A DNA stretch of 64,000 bases, taken from positions 22,302 to 86,301 of the forward strand of contig JAKAFS010000003.1 in assembly GCA_021817825.1 (NCBI GenBank). Direction: 5' to 3'. This DNA comes from Deltaproteobacteria bacterium (GTDB lineage: Bacteria; Desulfobacterota; Syntrophia; Syntrophales; UBA5619). Shown here piece by piece: positions 23,674 through 31,542 of this stretch. The notes under the pieces were generated by a model. That model was given only the letters and a program-made list of their open reading frames with translations, did no database searches and was not told where the DNA came from. Within the stretch, counting starts at the first letter, position 1. Every line of letters starts with the position of its first letter. Made by a program: the position numbers and the translations under genes.

Positions 23674-24033
23674 TTACTCTGTTTTGCTGCCCGACGCCAA
23701 CGCCTCCATGCGCGCCTGAAGGTCCTTCAGCCCCTTTTCCAGATATTGGGCCTGGCCCTTTAAAGCCTCCAACTCATTCTGCGGCATCTCCGGCGGCGCG
23801 GCAAAGGACATTCCGCCGGGAACCGGACTCCCGGAAAAATGCCGCCATCCCGGCACGCCGGTGGCAAAGAAGCGATTGCGACGCCCCCGGCCGCCGCGCC
23901 CACCGAAACCAGCATTACCCATACCGCAACCTGGATTTGAAAATCCCGGGACCCCGTATCCGGCGCAGAATCCCGCGCCCCGCCCTGTCATCGGCCCCCT
24001 GCCCACAGGGCCTGTTCTGTCTCCACCCGGCAT
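23674..24033 (-). CDS. DUF5320 glycine-rich small protein
   Basis: A 119-residue protein with the family opening MPGGDRTGPVGRGPMTGRG, a Gly/Phe/Asn-rich middle (GMGNAGFGGRGGRG) and a C-terminal coiled coil near residues 83-112 (EALKGQAQYLEKGLKDLQARM). DUF5320 proteins keep company with NifX and MinD-ferredoxin genes in anaerobes; the function is unknown. The coiled coil suggests oligomerisation. AAAGGAGG precedes the ATG. Confidence 0.82.
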   Translation of the reverse strand: MPGGDRTGPVGRGPMTGRGAGFCAGYGVPGFSNPGCGMGNAGFGGRGGRGRRNRFFATGVPGWRHFSGSPVPGGMSFAAPPEMPQNELEALKGQAQYLEKGLKDLQARMEALASGSKTE

Positions 24034-24115
24034 ACTCTTTACCTCCTTTGTCCTTTTGGGGATGCCCCTTTCCGGGGTCCCCATTGATACTCCTCTTCCC
24101 GAAGGGTCAGTGCCA

Positions 24116-24370
24116 TTAATGTCTGGTCACACGCTCAAACCACGAAAAGAAGAGATCCCGTACCGCTAGGCCCAGCCCCCTGCCGCGACCCGTTGAGGTG
24201 CGGCCTGCGGCCAAGCGGAAATTCGCCTCATCCCGGGAAAAGCGGTTTCCGTAGCCCTGCTGTTGGCCACCGCTATTGATCCCAGCGGCCCCGCTTGCCC
24301 GGCAGCCGCCCAAACCACGCCCCGTCCCCGCCCCCATTCCCCGGGGGCCCGTTCCGTCTCCTTTTGGCAT
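24116..24370 (-). CDS. DUF5320-like glycine-rich small protein (2)
   Basis: An 84-residue protein with the same type of start, MPKGDGTGPRGMGAGTGRGLGGC, then Gly/Gln-rich text and a hydrophobic end (LAVRDLFFSWFERV) but no coiled coil. GGAGGTGATGGT stands before the ATG. It differs enough from its neighbour that they are not a recent duplication. Confidence 0.72.
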   Translation of the reverse strand: MPKGDGTGPRGMGAGTGRGLGGCRASGAAGINSGGQQQGYGNRFSRDEANFRLAAGRTSTGRGRGLGLAVRDLFFSWFERVTRH

Positions 24371-24458
24371 ACCATCACCTCCCTATCTCGTCTCCCACAA
24401 ACAGGCACATGCCGAACCTGCTCGTCGATGACCGTTACAGGGATTCAACTTCCCTGGT

Positions 24459-24827
24459 CTAAAAACCATGTCCCTTGGCGGTAGGCGCCATCACTTCCTG
24501 CAAGCGGCCCTCCTTCCAGGCAGCCAGTGCATCGCTGATGGTCACGATGTCGTTTCCAAACTGAAAAACCTTGATGGATGCCGCTTCCAAGGCCCGAAAC
24601 GCATTCGGTCCCACATTGCCGGTCAACAGGACATCAACGGATTTATTGGCCATCTGCTGAGCCGCTTGAATGCCGGCCCCCTGAGCCGCGTTAACGTTTT
24701 GGCTGTTTTCCAAAACTTCCACATTGCCCCCGTCGGGATCCGTCATGACAAACCACCTTGCCCTGCCGAAGACGCGGTCCACCGGGCTGTTGAGATTCTC
24801 TCCCCCTGCTGTGATGGCTACTTTCAT
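24459..24827 (-). CDS. NifX/NifB-like metal-sulfur cluster protein (orange-protein type)
   Basis: A 122-residue NifX-fold protein: MKVAITAGGENLNSPVDRVFGRARWF, then GIQAAQQMANKSVDVLLTGNVGPNAFRALEA and the end GRLQEVMAP. This fold holds FeMo-cofactor precursors in nitrogen fixers and a Mo-Cu sulfide cluster in the Desulfovibrio orange protein. No nif genes are seen here, so the latter type is the better guess. It is co-directional with a second NifX gene (24897) and the MinD pair. Confidence 0.87.
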   Translation of the reverse strand: MKVAITAGGENLNSPVDRVFGRARWFVMTDPDGGNVEVLENSQNVNAAQGAGIQAAQQMANKSVDVLLTGNVGPNAFRALEAASIKVFQFGNDIVTISDALAAWKEGRLQEVMAPTAKGHGF

Positions 24828-24896
24828 CTTGCACTGTCCTTTCCCTCGGTTTTGCTGTCTTAAAAAGGCTTGAATCACCCTCGCTCTTCCCCACCT

Positions 24897-25295
24897 TCAC
24901 CCTTCACTCTTGCGGGCGCCGCCTCGATGCCTTCTTCCCCCTCCCACGCATCCTACCCCAGGTCCAAAGCCGGGCAGGATGAAGCGGGCGTTGGCAAGAC
25001 CATCCTCCAGATAGGCGGCGATGACCTCTTCTATGGACCCGCGCAGACAGGGGATCACCTGTACGCCGGAGGCACGGATCATCCTTTCCAGGGGACGGGA
25101 AATGGCCCCGCACAGCAACACCTCGACACCCAGTCCTTCGAGTTGCTTCACCCGCTCCGGCAGCAGCATGGTTTCAAAGGGCACCAACGACCTGTTTTTA
25201 ACCTCCGCTCCCTGCACATCGAAAACCAGGAGACGGCAGGAGAAATCGCAAACCGTGGAAACCGTATCTTCCCAGACTGTCACCGCAACTTTCAT
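24897..25295 (-). CDS. NifX/NifB-like protein with a glycine/basic tail
   Basis: A 132-residue NifX-like protein: MKVAVTVWEDTVSTVCDFSCRLLVFD, then KQLEGLGVEVLLCGAISRPLERMIRASGVQVIPCLRG and GSIEEVIAAYLEDGL. Two Cys near the start and two in the middle are unusual for NifX proteins and may give extra metal ligands. The end (GVGCVGGGRRHRGGARK) is a short basic Gly tail. It is the first gene of the operon that runs to the NifU-like scaffold at 21337. Confidence 0.82.
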   Translation of the reverse strand: MKVAVTVWEDTVSTVCDFSCRLLVFDVQGAEVKNRSLVPFETMLLPERVKQLEGLGVEVLLCGAISRPLERMIRASGVQVIPCLRGSIEEVIAAYLEDGLANARFILPGFGPGVGCVGGGRRHRGGARKSEG

Positions 25296-25378
25296 GGCTT
25301 TCCCTCTGACACCAACACATCAAAATCGATGCCAAAGGGCAGCGAACGGGCGGCATAGATCATATCGTTATCATATTG

Positions 25379-25391
25379 AAGTGTTACACTT
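25379..25391. promoter_or_regulatory. Palindrome upstream of the NifX/MinD operon
   Basis: AAGTGT-T-ACACTT is a perfect 13-bp palindrome 84 bases before the first NifX start, inside a 363-bp gap (25296-25658) between divergent genes that otherwise shows nothing. It could serve either gene. The regulator is unknown. Confidence 0.35.
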
Positions 25392-25658
25392 ATGGCAGTA
25401 GAAAAGGAGCGGCAGCAGGGTTGCAAATGACAACAACATGGGCATGGGAAAGGACGCAATTATGCGACTCCTCCGGATGAACCTGCACGGCAGGGAAGGA
25501 TCAATCACATGCCGTGGCATCCGCAAATATCGGCGCCTGTTCACTGCAAAAAGGAGTTTACGATCTTTAGCGCCGTTGGCACATGGTTTGAAATAGGGTA
25601 TTGGGAGCATTGGCGGAGATGTCATTGCGTGACTGACAACTTATAAGAAGGAGAAAAC

Positions 25659-26144
25659 ATGTCGAAGAAGGCCTTTCAGGATTACTACCCCGATCATTTC
25701 AGCCACTGTTACGGTTGCGGCCGTCTGAACGACGAGGGATTGCAGATCAAGAGTTACTGGGATGGAGAGGAAACCCTATGCATCTATGAACCGAAACCCT
25801 GCCACACGGCCGTCGCGGGCATCGTTTACGGCGGCATGATCGCCTCGCTCATCGATTGCCACAGTACGGCCACGGCCGCGGCCGCCAAATACCGGGCCGA
25901 AGGCCGGGAGATGGGCACGGAGCCGCCCCTGCGCTTTCTCACGGGCTCTCTCCATGTCGATTACCTGCTGCCGACGCCCCTGGGCGTTCCCCTGGAGATC
26001 CGCGGCCGGGTGAAGGAAATCAAGGGCCGCAAGGTGATCGTGGAATCGACCCTCTCTGCCGGGGGAAAGGTCTGCGCCCGCGGAGAGGTCGTGGCCGTCC
26101 TGATCCCGGAACATCTGATTCCCGGGTTTTCCGAGGCCAAATAA
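25659..26144 (+). CDS. Hotdog-fold thioesterase (PaaI/DUF4442-like)
   Basis: A 161-residue hotdog protein. Family text: HCYGCGRLNDEGLQIKSYWDG at the start, the central helix text GIVYGGMIASLIDCHSTATA with the acidic catalytic residue (Asp in IDCHS), and SLHVDYLLPTPLGVPLEIRGRV. These enzymes hydrolyse acyl-CoA thioesters. The leading CYGCG motif is common in this subgroup. AAGGAG precedes the ATG. It is followed at 78 bases by moaE on the same strand, but no functional link is obvious. Confidence 0.82.
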   Translation: MSKKAFQDYYPDHFSHCYGCGRLNDEGLQIKSYWDGEETLCIYEPKPCHTAVAGIVYGGMIASLIDCHSTATAAAAKYRAEGREMGTEPPLRFLTGSLHVDYLLPTPLGVPLEIRGRVKEIKGRKVIVESTLSAGGKVCARGEVVAVLIPEHLIPGFSEAK

Positions 26145-26222
26145 AACACCTGTCCCGCAACGATTCACGGCAAGGGATGGGGAGCGGACATCGCCGAAAG
26201 TCAGAAAGACGGAGCAGTAGAT

Positions 26223-26648
26223 ATGATTGAGATTACGGAATACCCGCTTTCGCCGGAAAGCGTGATCGCCAAAGTCCGCAGCAGCAACTGCGGCTGCGTG
26301 GTTACATACATCGGACTGATTCGCGATTGCTCGGAAGGAAAGCCGGTCCTTTCGGTGGAATACAGGGACCCCCAGGAAGTGGCCGAAGCACAACTGCAGA
26401 AAATTGCCGATATGGTCAAGCGACAATGGCCGATAAGCAATATCGCCATCTCCCATCGGACAGGCATACTGAACGTCGGAGAAATCAATCTGGTGATCGC
26501 AGTCGCTTCGGCGCATCGCGAGGCAGCCTTCAATGCCTGCCAATACACGGTAGACCAATTCAAGCAGCGGCTGCCGACCACAAAGAAGGAAACCTACCGC
26601 GACAGCTACCAGGAATATCCCGCCAGCGCCCCCGCCGGCGACCGATGA
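26223..26648 (+). CDS. moaE: Molybdopterin synthase catalytic subunit
   Basis: A 141-residue MoaE-like protein, the large subunit that inserts sulfur into precursor Z to form molybdopterin/tungstopterin. CGCVVTYIGLIRD is near residue 24, ISHRTGILNVGEINLVIAVASAHR near 78 and the catalytic lysine region FKQRLPTTKKETYRD near 120. The usual closing 'Y-x-D-G-x-x-W' is weak here. MoaD is not beside it. Its 3' end overlaps the convergent oxidoreductase gene by 43 bases. Its place beside aldehyde-oxidoreductase partner genes suggests pterin supply for that enzyme. Confidence 0.85.
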   Translation: MIEITEYPLSPESVIAKVRSSNCGCVVTYIGLIRDCSEGKPVLSVEYRDPQEVAEAQLQKIADMVKRQWPISNIAISHRTGILNVGEINLVIAVASAHREAAFNACQYTVDQFKQRLPTTKKETYRDSYQEYPASAPAGDR

Positions 26649-27919
26649 AATATCCAGGGAACGGTCGTGCATTCCTGCAGGATGGTCTTGGCATCGCCCT
26701 CTGTACCTATCCCGTTGCCACGCGGGACCGTCTGTACACAGCGCCACTTTCCCAGGATCGCCCGCCGCACCAAACCCGCAAGGTGCGTACAATTGAGCAG
26801 ATTCGCACCCACCAGGATGTCGTCCCGGAAGGCGAGCAGACTGTAGCCTCCCCGCACGGGATCGCCGCAGGCCACATGCCGGACCTCTCCCTCCTTGGGT
26901 TGGATATCGCCGATGTTCGCATAGTTCCATTCGAAGACAGGGCTGATGTTCTCGGGCAGCATGCCTTGAAAGAAGGCTTCCTTGCCCGCCATCCCCAGGC
27001 CGGCCACCTGCCCCTGATAACAGGCGCTACCCCAGGTCCCCATCCAATCCTGACGGCCGGAGATAAGGTTCAGGGCCTGGCTCGCATCGCCGGCCGCATA
27101 GAGGTTCTCCACGTTCGTCCGCATCCGTTCGTCGGTCAGGACCCCGAGTTCGACCTTGACTTCTTCACGGCTGACAAAGGCGAGGCTGGAACGCACCCCG
27201 GTCGAGACGACCACCAGGTCGGCCTCTTCGATCACGTCGCCGGCAAAGTGACAAACTACCCCGCCGTCCTTTCCGCCTTCCATCCCTTCCATGCCGCAGC
27301 CCAGGCGGACATCGACCCCGTGTCCCTCCAGGAACCGCCTCAGGAACGCGGCGATCGACGGATGGGTCCCCCGCGGCAGGACCTGATCCACGACATCCAG
27401 GAGGACCACCTCTACGCCTCTTTTCGTGAGGACTTCGGCCATCTCGATCCCCACCAGTGACGCACCCAAGACCAGGGCCCGCCGGGCGTTCTGCATAGCC
27501 GCCTCCATCTTGCGGACCGTTGCCGACGACCGGAGCGTCAAGGCGCGCGGCGACTCCCTCAGGCCCGGAACCGGCGGGACCACCGGCGCTGCCCCCGTGG
27601 CGATCAGGCAACGGTCATAGGCAAGCGATCGGCCGTCGTCCAGGGTCACCCGTTGCTCCCTGGCCGCCAGCGACGCCACCGGAACGCCGAAATGACAGGT
27701 TATATCATGGTCACGATAGAAGGACGACCCAAAGGGAAAGCATCCGTCCCAGGGAACCTTCCCCTTGAAGTAATAAGGCGACAGCATCGGATTGTAGGCC
27801 GCCTCATCCGTTTCGGAAATCAGATGGATTTCGCCCGTATACCCGGCGCCTCGGGCCGCACTGATTGCGGAAAGCGCTGCCCCGCCATTGCCGAGAATGA
27901 CAAACCTTTGCTTATGCAT
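26606..27919 (-). CDS. FAD/NAD(P)-dependent oxidoreductase (AorC-like)
   Basis: A 437-residue two-dinucleotide-fold flavoprotein: FVILGNGGAALSAISAARG near residue 5, the ATG motif LIATGAAPV near 105, the NAD site ALVLGASLVGIEMAEVL near 145 and the second FAD motif NLYAAGDAS near 275. It resembles nitrite-reductase-like or AorC-type subunits that pass electrons between NADH and ferredoxin domains. It begins inside the end of the ferredoxin gene (8-base overlap), so the two form a unit. The catalytic AorB subunit expected with them is missing. ATG 27919 is used; a GTG four codons earlier is the alternative. Confidence 0.82.
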   Translation of the reverse strand: MHKQRFVILGNGGAALSAISAARGAGYTGEIHLISETDEAAYNPMLSPYYFKGKVPWDGCFPFGSSFYRDHDITCHFGVPVASLAAREQRVTLDDGRSLAYDRCLIATGAAPVVPPVPGLRESPRALTLRSSATVRKMEAAMQNARRALVLGASLVGIEMAEVLTKRGVEVVLLDVVDQVLPRGTHPSIAAFLRRFLEGHGVDVRLGCGMEGMEGGKDGGVVCHFAGDVIEEADLVVVSTGVRSSLAFVSREEVKVELGVLTDERMRTNVENLYAAGDASQALNLISGRQDWMGTWGSACYQGQVAGLGMAGKEAFFQGMLPENISPVFEWNYANIGDIQPKEGEVRHVACGDPVRGGYSLLAFRDDILVGANLLNCTHLAGLVRRAILGKWRCVQTVPRGNGIGTEGDAKTILQECTTVPWIFHRSPAGALAGYSW

Positions 27920-28454
27920 TTCTTTGAGCACCTCCCTGAAACGGCTTGATCAGTGACCCCAATATCCGTAAGGAGGCCTTCTCGATCTTCTTTTCCCCAA
28001 TTTCTTCGACGGGCCCGTAGCCCAAGGCGCGCGTGGGGCAAGTGCGGACGCAGGCCGGCTCCATTCCCTGGTCGCGGCGGACATGACAAAGATCGCATTT
28101 AGCCATCTTGCCGTCTTCCGGAAACTTGGGCGCCCCAAACGGACAGGCCAGCTCGCAACTGTGGCAGCCCACGCAGAGATTACGATCGACAAGGATGGTC
28201 CCGTCCCCGGGACGACGCGAAATGGCCTTCATGGGACAGACGACTAGGCAGGGCGCATCGCCGCAATGCTGACAGGACAGGGAGAGAAAAGCGATGTGTA
28301 CGTCAGCGGGATGCGTTTCCAACTCATGCGTGGCGACATGCCGAAAGGCAACCTCCTCACCGGCGACAAAATCATTTTGGTCCTGACAAGCCACGACACA
28401 GGCATAGCACCCGCAGCAACGGGAGGTATCGAAAGAAAAGACATATTGAGCCAT
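27912..28454 (-). CDS. Four-cluster ferredoxin subunit (HycB/DmsB type, AorA-like)
   Basis: A 180-residue Fe-S protein with four [4Fe-4S] motifs: CCGCYACVVACQ (near 13), CQHCGDAPCLVVCP (near 61), CVGCHSCELACP (near 93) and CDLCHVRRDQGMEPACVRTCP (near 119, split here as CDLCHVR and CVRTCP). This layout is that of electron-transfer subunits of molybdenum and tungsten enzymes and of AorA of aldehyde oxidoreductases. It is co-transcribed with the flavoprotein gene and lies about 94 bases downstream of a good sigma-54 promoter sequence. Confidence 0.87.
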   Translation of the reverse strand: MAQYVFSFDTSRCCGCYACVVACQDQNDFVAGEEVAFRHVATHELETHPADVHIAFLSLSCQHCGDAPCLVVCPMKAISRRPGDGTILVDRNLCVGCHSCELACPFGAPKFPEDGKMAKCDLCHVRRDQGMEPACVRTCPTRALGYGPVEEIGEKKIEKASLRILGSLIKPFQGGAQRNA

Positions 28455-28547
28455 TCATTTTCCCCTTATCAGGCAAATGTCACTGCAATGGAATTGCCTT
28501 CACGCGATCAGCGGCGTATTTCTGGCAAGACTTTGTTAGGGGATATG

Positions 28548-28563
28548 CTCAAGAACTGTGCCA
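28548..28563 (-). promoter_or_regulatory. Candidate sigma-54 promoter for the ferredoxin/flavoprotein pair
   Basis: On the minus strand TGGCAC-AGTTC-TTGAG matches the -24 element perfectly and the -12 element in TTG, with the required spacing of five. It lies between the sigma-54 activator gene and the ferredoxin gene it would serve. The gap 28455-28762 holds nothing else that I recognise. Confidence 0.55.
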
Positions 28564-28762
28564 TTCTCTTTGATCTTGGGATTAACTTGATTTTCCTTGA
28601 AATAATAACCGAATAGGCATTAGCCGACTGCGGAGCCCCTGCCTTGTGGTTGCAGATTGCGACTCCAGGCCACATCCTATGGTGCATCAATGCGACTTAT
28701 TTATTTTGGCGAAAGGCAAATGACCGAGCGCTCTTTACTTCGCCGGGTCCCGGGAGTGAAGC

Positions 28763-30094
28763 TTACTTACCCGAATTAACAGGAGGCTCTATCCGGAGCG
28801 CTTTCATCTTGCGAAAAAGGGTGCTTTTGTGGATGCCGAGGGCCTTGGCCGTCTTGAGGCGGTTCCATTGCTGACGACGCAGCATATTGGTGATGAAGAC
28901 CGCTTCCAGGTCCTTCATATTCATGGTTTCGCTTCTGCCCGCTGGCTGCATGTTCTGGGGCAGGCAGAGGCTCTCCGGCAGGTGATGCGGTTCGATGAGG
29001 CCGGCCTTGCAGAGGATGAAGGCGTGCTCGATCAGGTTCTGCAACTCCCGGACATTGCCCGGGTAGTCATAGGAGACCAGACAGGCCAGGGCCTCGCTCG
29101 ACAACCCCGAAATCTCCTTTTTCTGCAGCACGTTGAAATGGTGGATAAAGTGATCAGCCAACAGCGGCACATCCTCCATCCGGTCCCGCAGCGGCGGCAA
29201 TTCCATCCGGATCACGTTGATCCGGTAGTAGAGGTCTTCGCGGAATTTTCCCTCCTTGACGAGCTCCTGCAAATTCCTGTTGGTCGCAGCGATGATCCGG
29301 ACATCGGCAGAGACCGTCTCCACCGATCCTAGGGGTTCATAGGTCTTTTCCTGGAGCACCCGGAGCAACCGAACTTGAAGGGCAGGCGAAATATCCCCGA
29401 TCTCGTCCAGAAAGAGGGTTCCCCGTTCGGCCAGCCGGAAGCGCCCCGGCTTGTCCTTTTTGGCGTCCGTAAAGGCGCCGGCCTTGTAACCGAAGAGTTC
29501 GGATTCCAGCAGCGTGTCCGGCAGAGCGCCGCAATTCACCGCGATGAAGGGCTGTTTCTTCCGGGGGCCCAGATGATGGATGGCCCGGGCGAAAAGTTCC
29601 TTGCCCGTGCCGCTCTCCCCTTCCAGAAGGACCGTGCTGATACTGTCGGCCACATTGGGCAGGATGTCGAACAACTGATGCATTCGGTGGTTCTTCGAGA
29701 TGATGTCTTCAAAGGAGTACCGCTCGGCAATGGTTTTTCGGAGTTTTTCCTCGACGCTGATGTCCCGGAAGGTCTCCACGGCTCCCATGATTTGGCCTCG
29801 TTCATCCCTAAGCAGGGCCGTGGAAATGCTGATCGGCAGGCGACGGCCGGCGGCATCGACGATATGGACCGTCCGGTTGACGATGGACTTTCCCGACTGC
29901 ATGGTCTTGCGGAGGACGCACCCCTTCTCGCAGACATCCGCCTTGAGGACGTCCTTGCAGCGCTGACCGATTGCCTCTTCACGGCGGACGCCGGTGATCT
30001 GCTCCGCCGCCCGATTGAAGGAGGTGATAAGCCAGTGGTCATCGACGGTAAAAACGCCGTCGGCGATCGAGTCTAAAATGATGTCCTTTTCCAT
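28763..30094 (-). CDS. PAS-domain sigma-54-dependent activator
   Basis: A 443-residue enhancer-binding protein. Residues 1-125 form a PAS domain with two Cys (DVCEKGC) that could sense redox or bind a cofactor. The AAA+ domain follows from about 133: Walker A GESGTGKE, the sigma-54 contact loop written AGAFTDA instead of GAFTGA, Walker B TLFLDEIGD, arginine finger region YYRINVI. The end has a Fis-type helix-turn-helix (LKTAKALGIHKSTLFRKM). The Gly-to-Asp change in the loop occurs in other members and need not abolish activity. It probably drives the promoter 200 bases downstream. Confidence 0.9.
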   Translation of the reverse strand: MEKDIILDSIADGVFTVDDHWLITSFNRAAEQITGVRREEAIGQRCKDVLKADVCEKGCVLRKTMQSGKSIVNRTVHIVDAAGRRLPISISTALLRDERGQIMGAVETFRDISVEEKLRKTIAERYSFEDIISKNHRMHQLFDILPNVADSISTVLLEGESGTGKELFARAIHHLGPRKKQPFIAVNCGALPDTLLESELFGYKAGAFTDAKKDKPGRFRLAERGTLFLDEIGDISPALQVRLLRVLQEKTYEPLGSVETVSADVRIIAATNRNLQELVKEGKFREDLYYRINVIRMELPPLRDRMEDVPLLADHFIHHFNVLQKKEISGLSSEALACLVSYDYPGNVRELQNLIEHAFILCKAGLIEPHHLPESLCLPQNMQPAGRSETMNMKDLEAVFITNMLRRQQWNRLKTAKALGIHKSTLFRKMKALRIEPPVNSGK

Positions 30095-30159
30095 GCGCCC
30101 TTCATAACATATTTATCCACCCACTTGAAATACAAACCGCTGCGGGACGGTTGCCCGGA

Positions 30160-31464
30160 TCATGATCCCGATGCAGTTGAATCCCTCCCCATCTCCGGTT
30201 GGGAACGGCCGTGCAGGGTTTCGGGAAGAGTGACCAGCAGGGGAATCCGGACCAGAAGCTCGACGGCGACCGGGATCAGGAACAGGTACTGCGGACCGAT
30301 CCTGTCCCAGATGATCCCGGCCGTCAGGGCAAGGAGACCGCCGAGCACCATCTTGACGAACCGGTTCATCCCGACCCAGCGCCCCATCTGCTCCTGCGGC
30401 ACCAGCTCCCGCTCGATCGCCGCGCTGACCGGCAGGCCGATGAAGAAGAAACCCTGCAGGATGCCCGCAACCACCAGCCAGGCCGGTGAAGGGGCTGCCA
30501 CCAGCACGAGGTTCGACAGGCAGAAGAGCGGGATCGTGATGTAGAGCACCTTCTTGCGGCCGACCCGGTCGGCCATCCGACCGAGAGGGATCGAAAAGAG
30601 GATCGGCGAGAGGGCCGAGGCGGCGACCATCGCGCCGAGAACCAGTTCGTCGGCTCCCTTGAACTTGTGGGCATAGACCTGCATGAAGGGCAGGACCATC
30701 CCGTAGGGCAGCTGGCTGAGCGACGAGAGCACGAGCCACTTCTTGAGCTGGCGCCCCCCGTGGAGGACCGCGATAATGTCCCGGATCAGGTGGGGGCGCC
30801 CGCCGCCCCCCGGCCGGACGTACTTCCGCTCCGACAGCTGTCTCAGGACCAGTACGAAGGTGAAACCCGTGACCACCATCCCCAGGAAGAAGAGTGGGCG
30901 GATCCCGGCGGCGCTGATCCCGCCGGACAGGGAGACAATCCAGGTCGCCAGCATGGGCGCGACCATACCCAAAAGGCCCGCCGTCACCGTCTCACAAAGT
31001 AGCATTCCCGTGGCCCGATCCCGGTTGACCAGGCAGTTGCCGCAGATCGTGGCGCAGCTGTTGGTGCTCGTCGAGCTCCCGACCCAGTAGGCCATCATCG
31101 CCACGAGCGTCACCTGCCAGCTCACCGCCAGCCCATAGAGCAGGTAGGAAAGCCCCACGATGACGATTCCGATCAGATAGATCCGCTTGGGGCCGGTCCG
31201 ATCGATGATCCAGCCGGTATAGGGACCGAGGATGCCCGCGACGATCATGCCGATGCTGTTGACCAGCCCCAGCTCCGTCCCCGTGGCCCCGAGGGCGACG
31301 ATATACAGGGAGAGGTACGGGAAGACCATCTGATAGGCAAACTTGTCCAGCGAGGTGCGCAGGACCGTGACTTTCCAGTCCCGGTGCTGCCGCTTCATAA
31401 AGGAGAAGCCGTTGCCGATAAAGGCCGGCAGCGGCCCTGTGGATGGCTCGTTATGATCGCTCAA
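30160..31464 (-). CDS. Major facilitator superfamily transporter
   Basis: A 434-residue membrane protein with about 12 helices. The MFS signature between helices 2 and 3 is GWIIDRTGPKRIYL, and the matching one after helix 8 is GRMADRVGRKKVLY. A hydrophilic loop of about 40 residues (RPGGGGRPHLIRD) divides the two halves. Substrate is not evident. It follows the sigma-54 activator gene in reverse order, 65 bases away on the same strand, and precedes chrA; neither suggests a substrate. Confidence 0.85.
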   Translation of the reverse strand: MSDHNEPSTGPLPAFIGNGFSFMKRQHRDWKVTVLRTSLDKFAYQMVFPYLSLYIVALGATGTELGLVNSIGMIVAGILGPYTGWIIDRTGPKRIYLIGIVIVGLSYLLYGLAVSWQVTLVAMMAYWVGSSTSTNSCATICGNCLVNRDRATGMLLCETVTAGLLGMVAPMLATWIVSLSGGISAAGIRPLFFLGMVVTGFTFVLVLRQLSERKYVRPGGGGRPHLIRDIIAVLHGGRQLKKWLVLSSLSQLPYGMVLPFMQVYAHKFKGADELVLGAMVAASALSPILFSIPLGRMADRVGRKKVLYITIPLFCLSNLVLVAAPSPAWLVVAGILQGFFFIGLPVSAAIERELVPQEQMGRWVGMNRFVKMVLGGLLALTAGIIWDRIGPQYLFLIPVAVELLVRIPLLVTLPETLHGRSQPEMGRDSTASGS

Positions 31465-31542
31465 ATGAATACTCCTTTTCTATCCGCCTGCGGCATGGGC
31501 AAAAAATGGAATAACCGCGCCGTCAAACGGTACAATTCGAGT

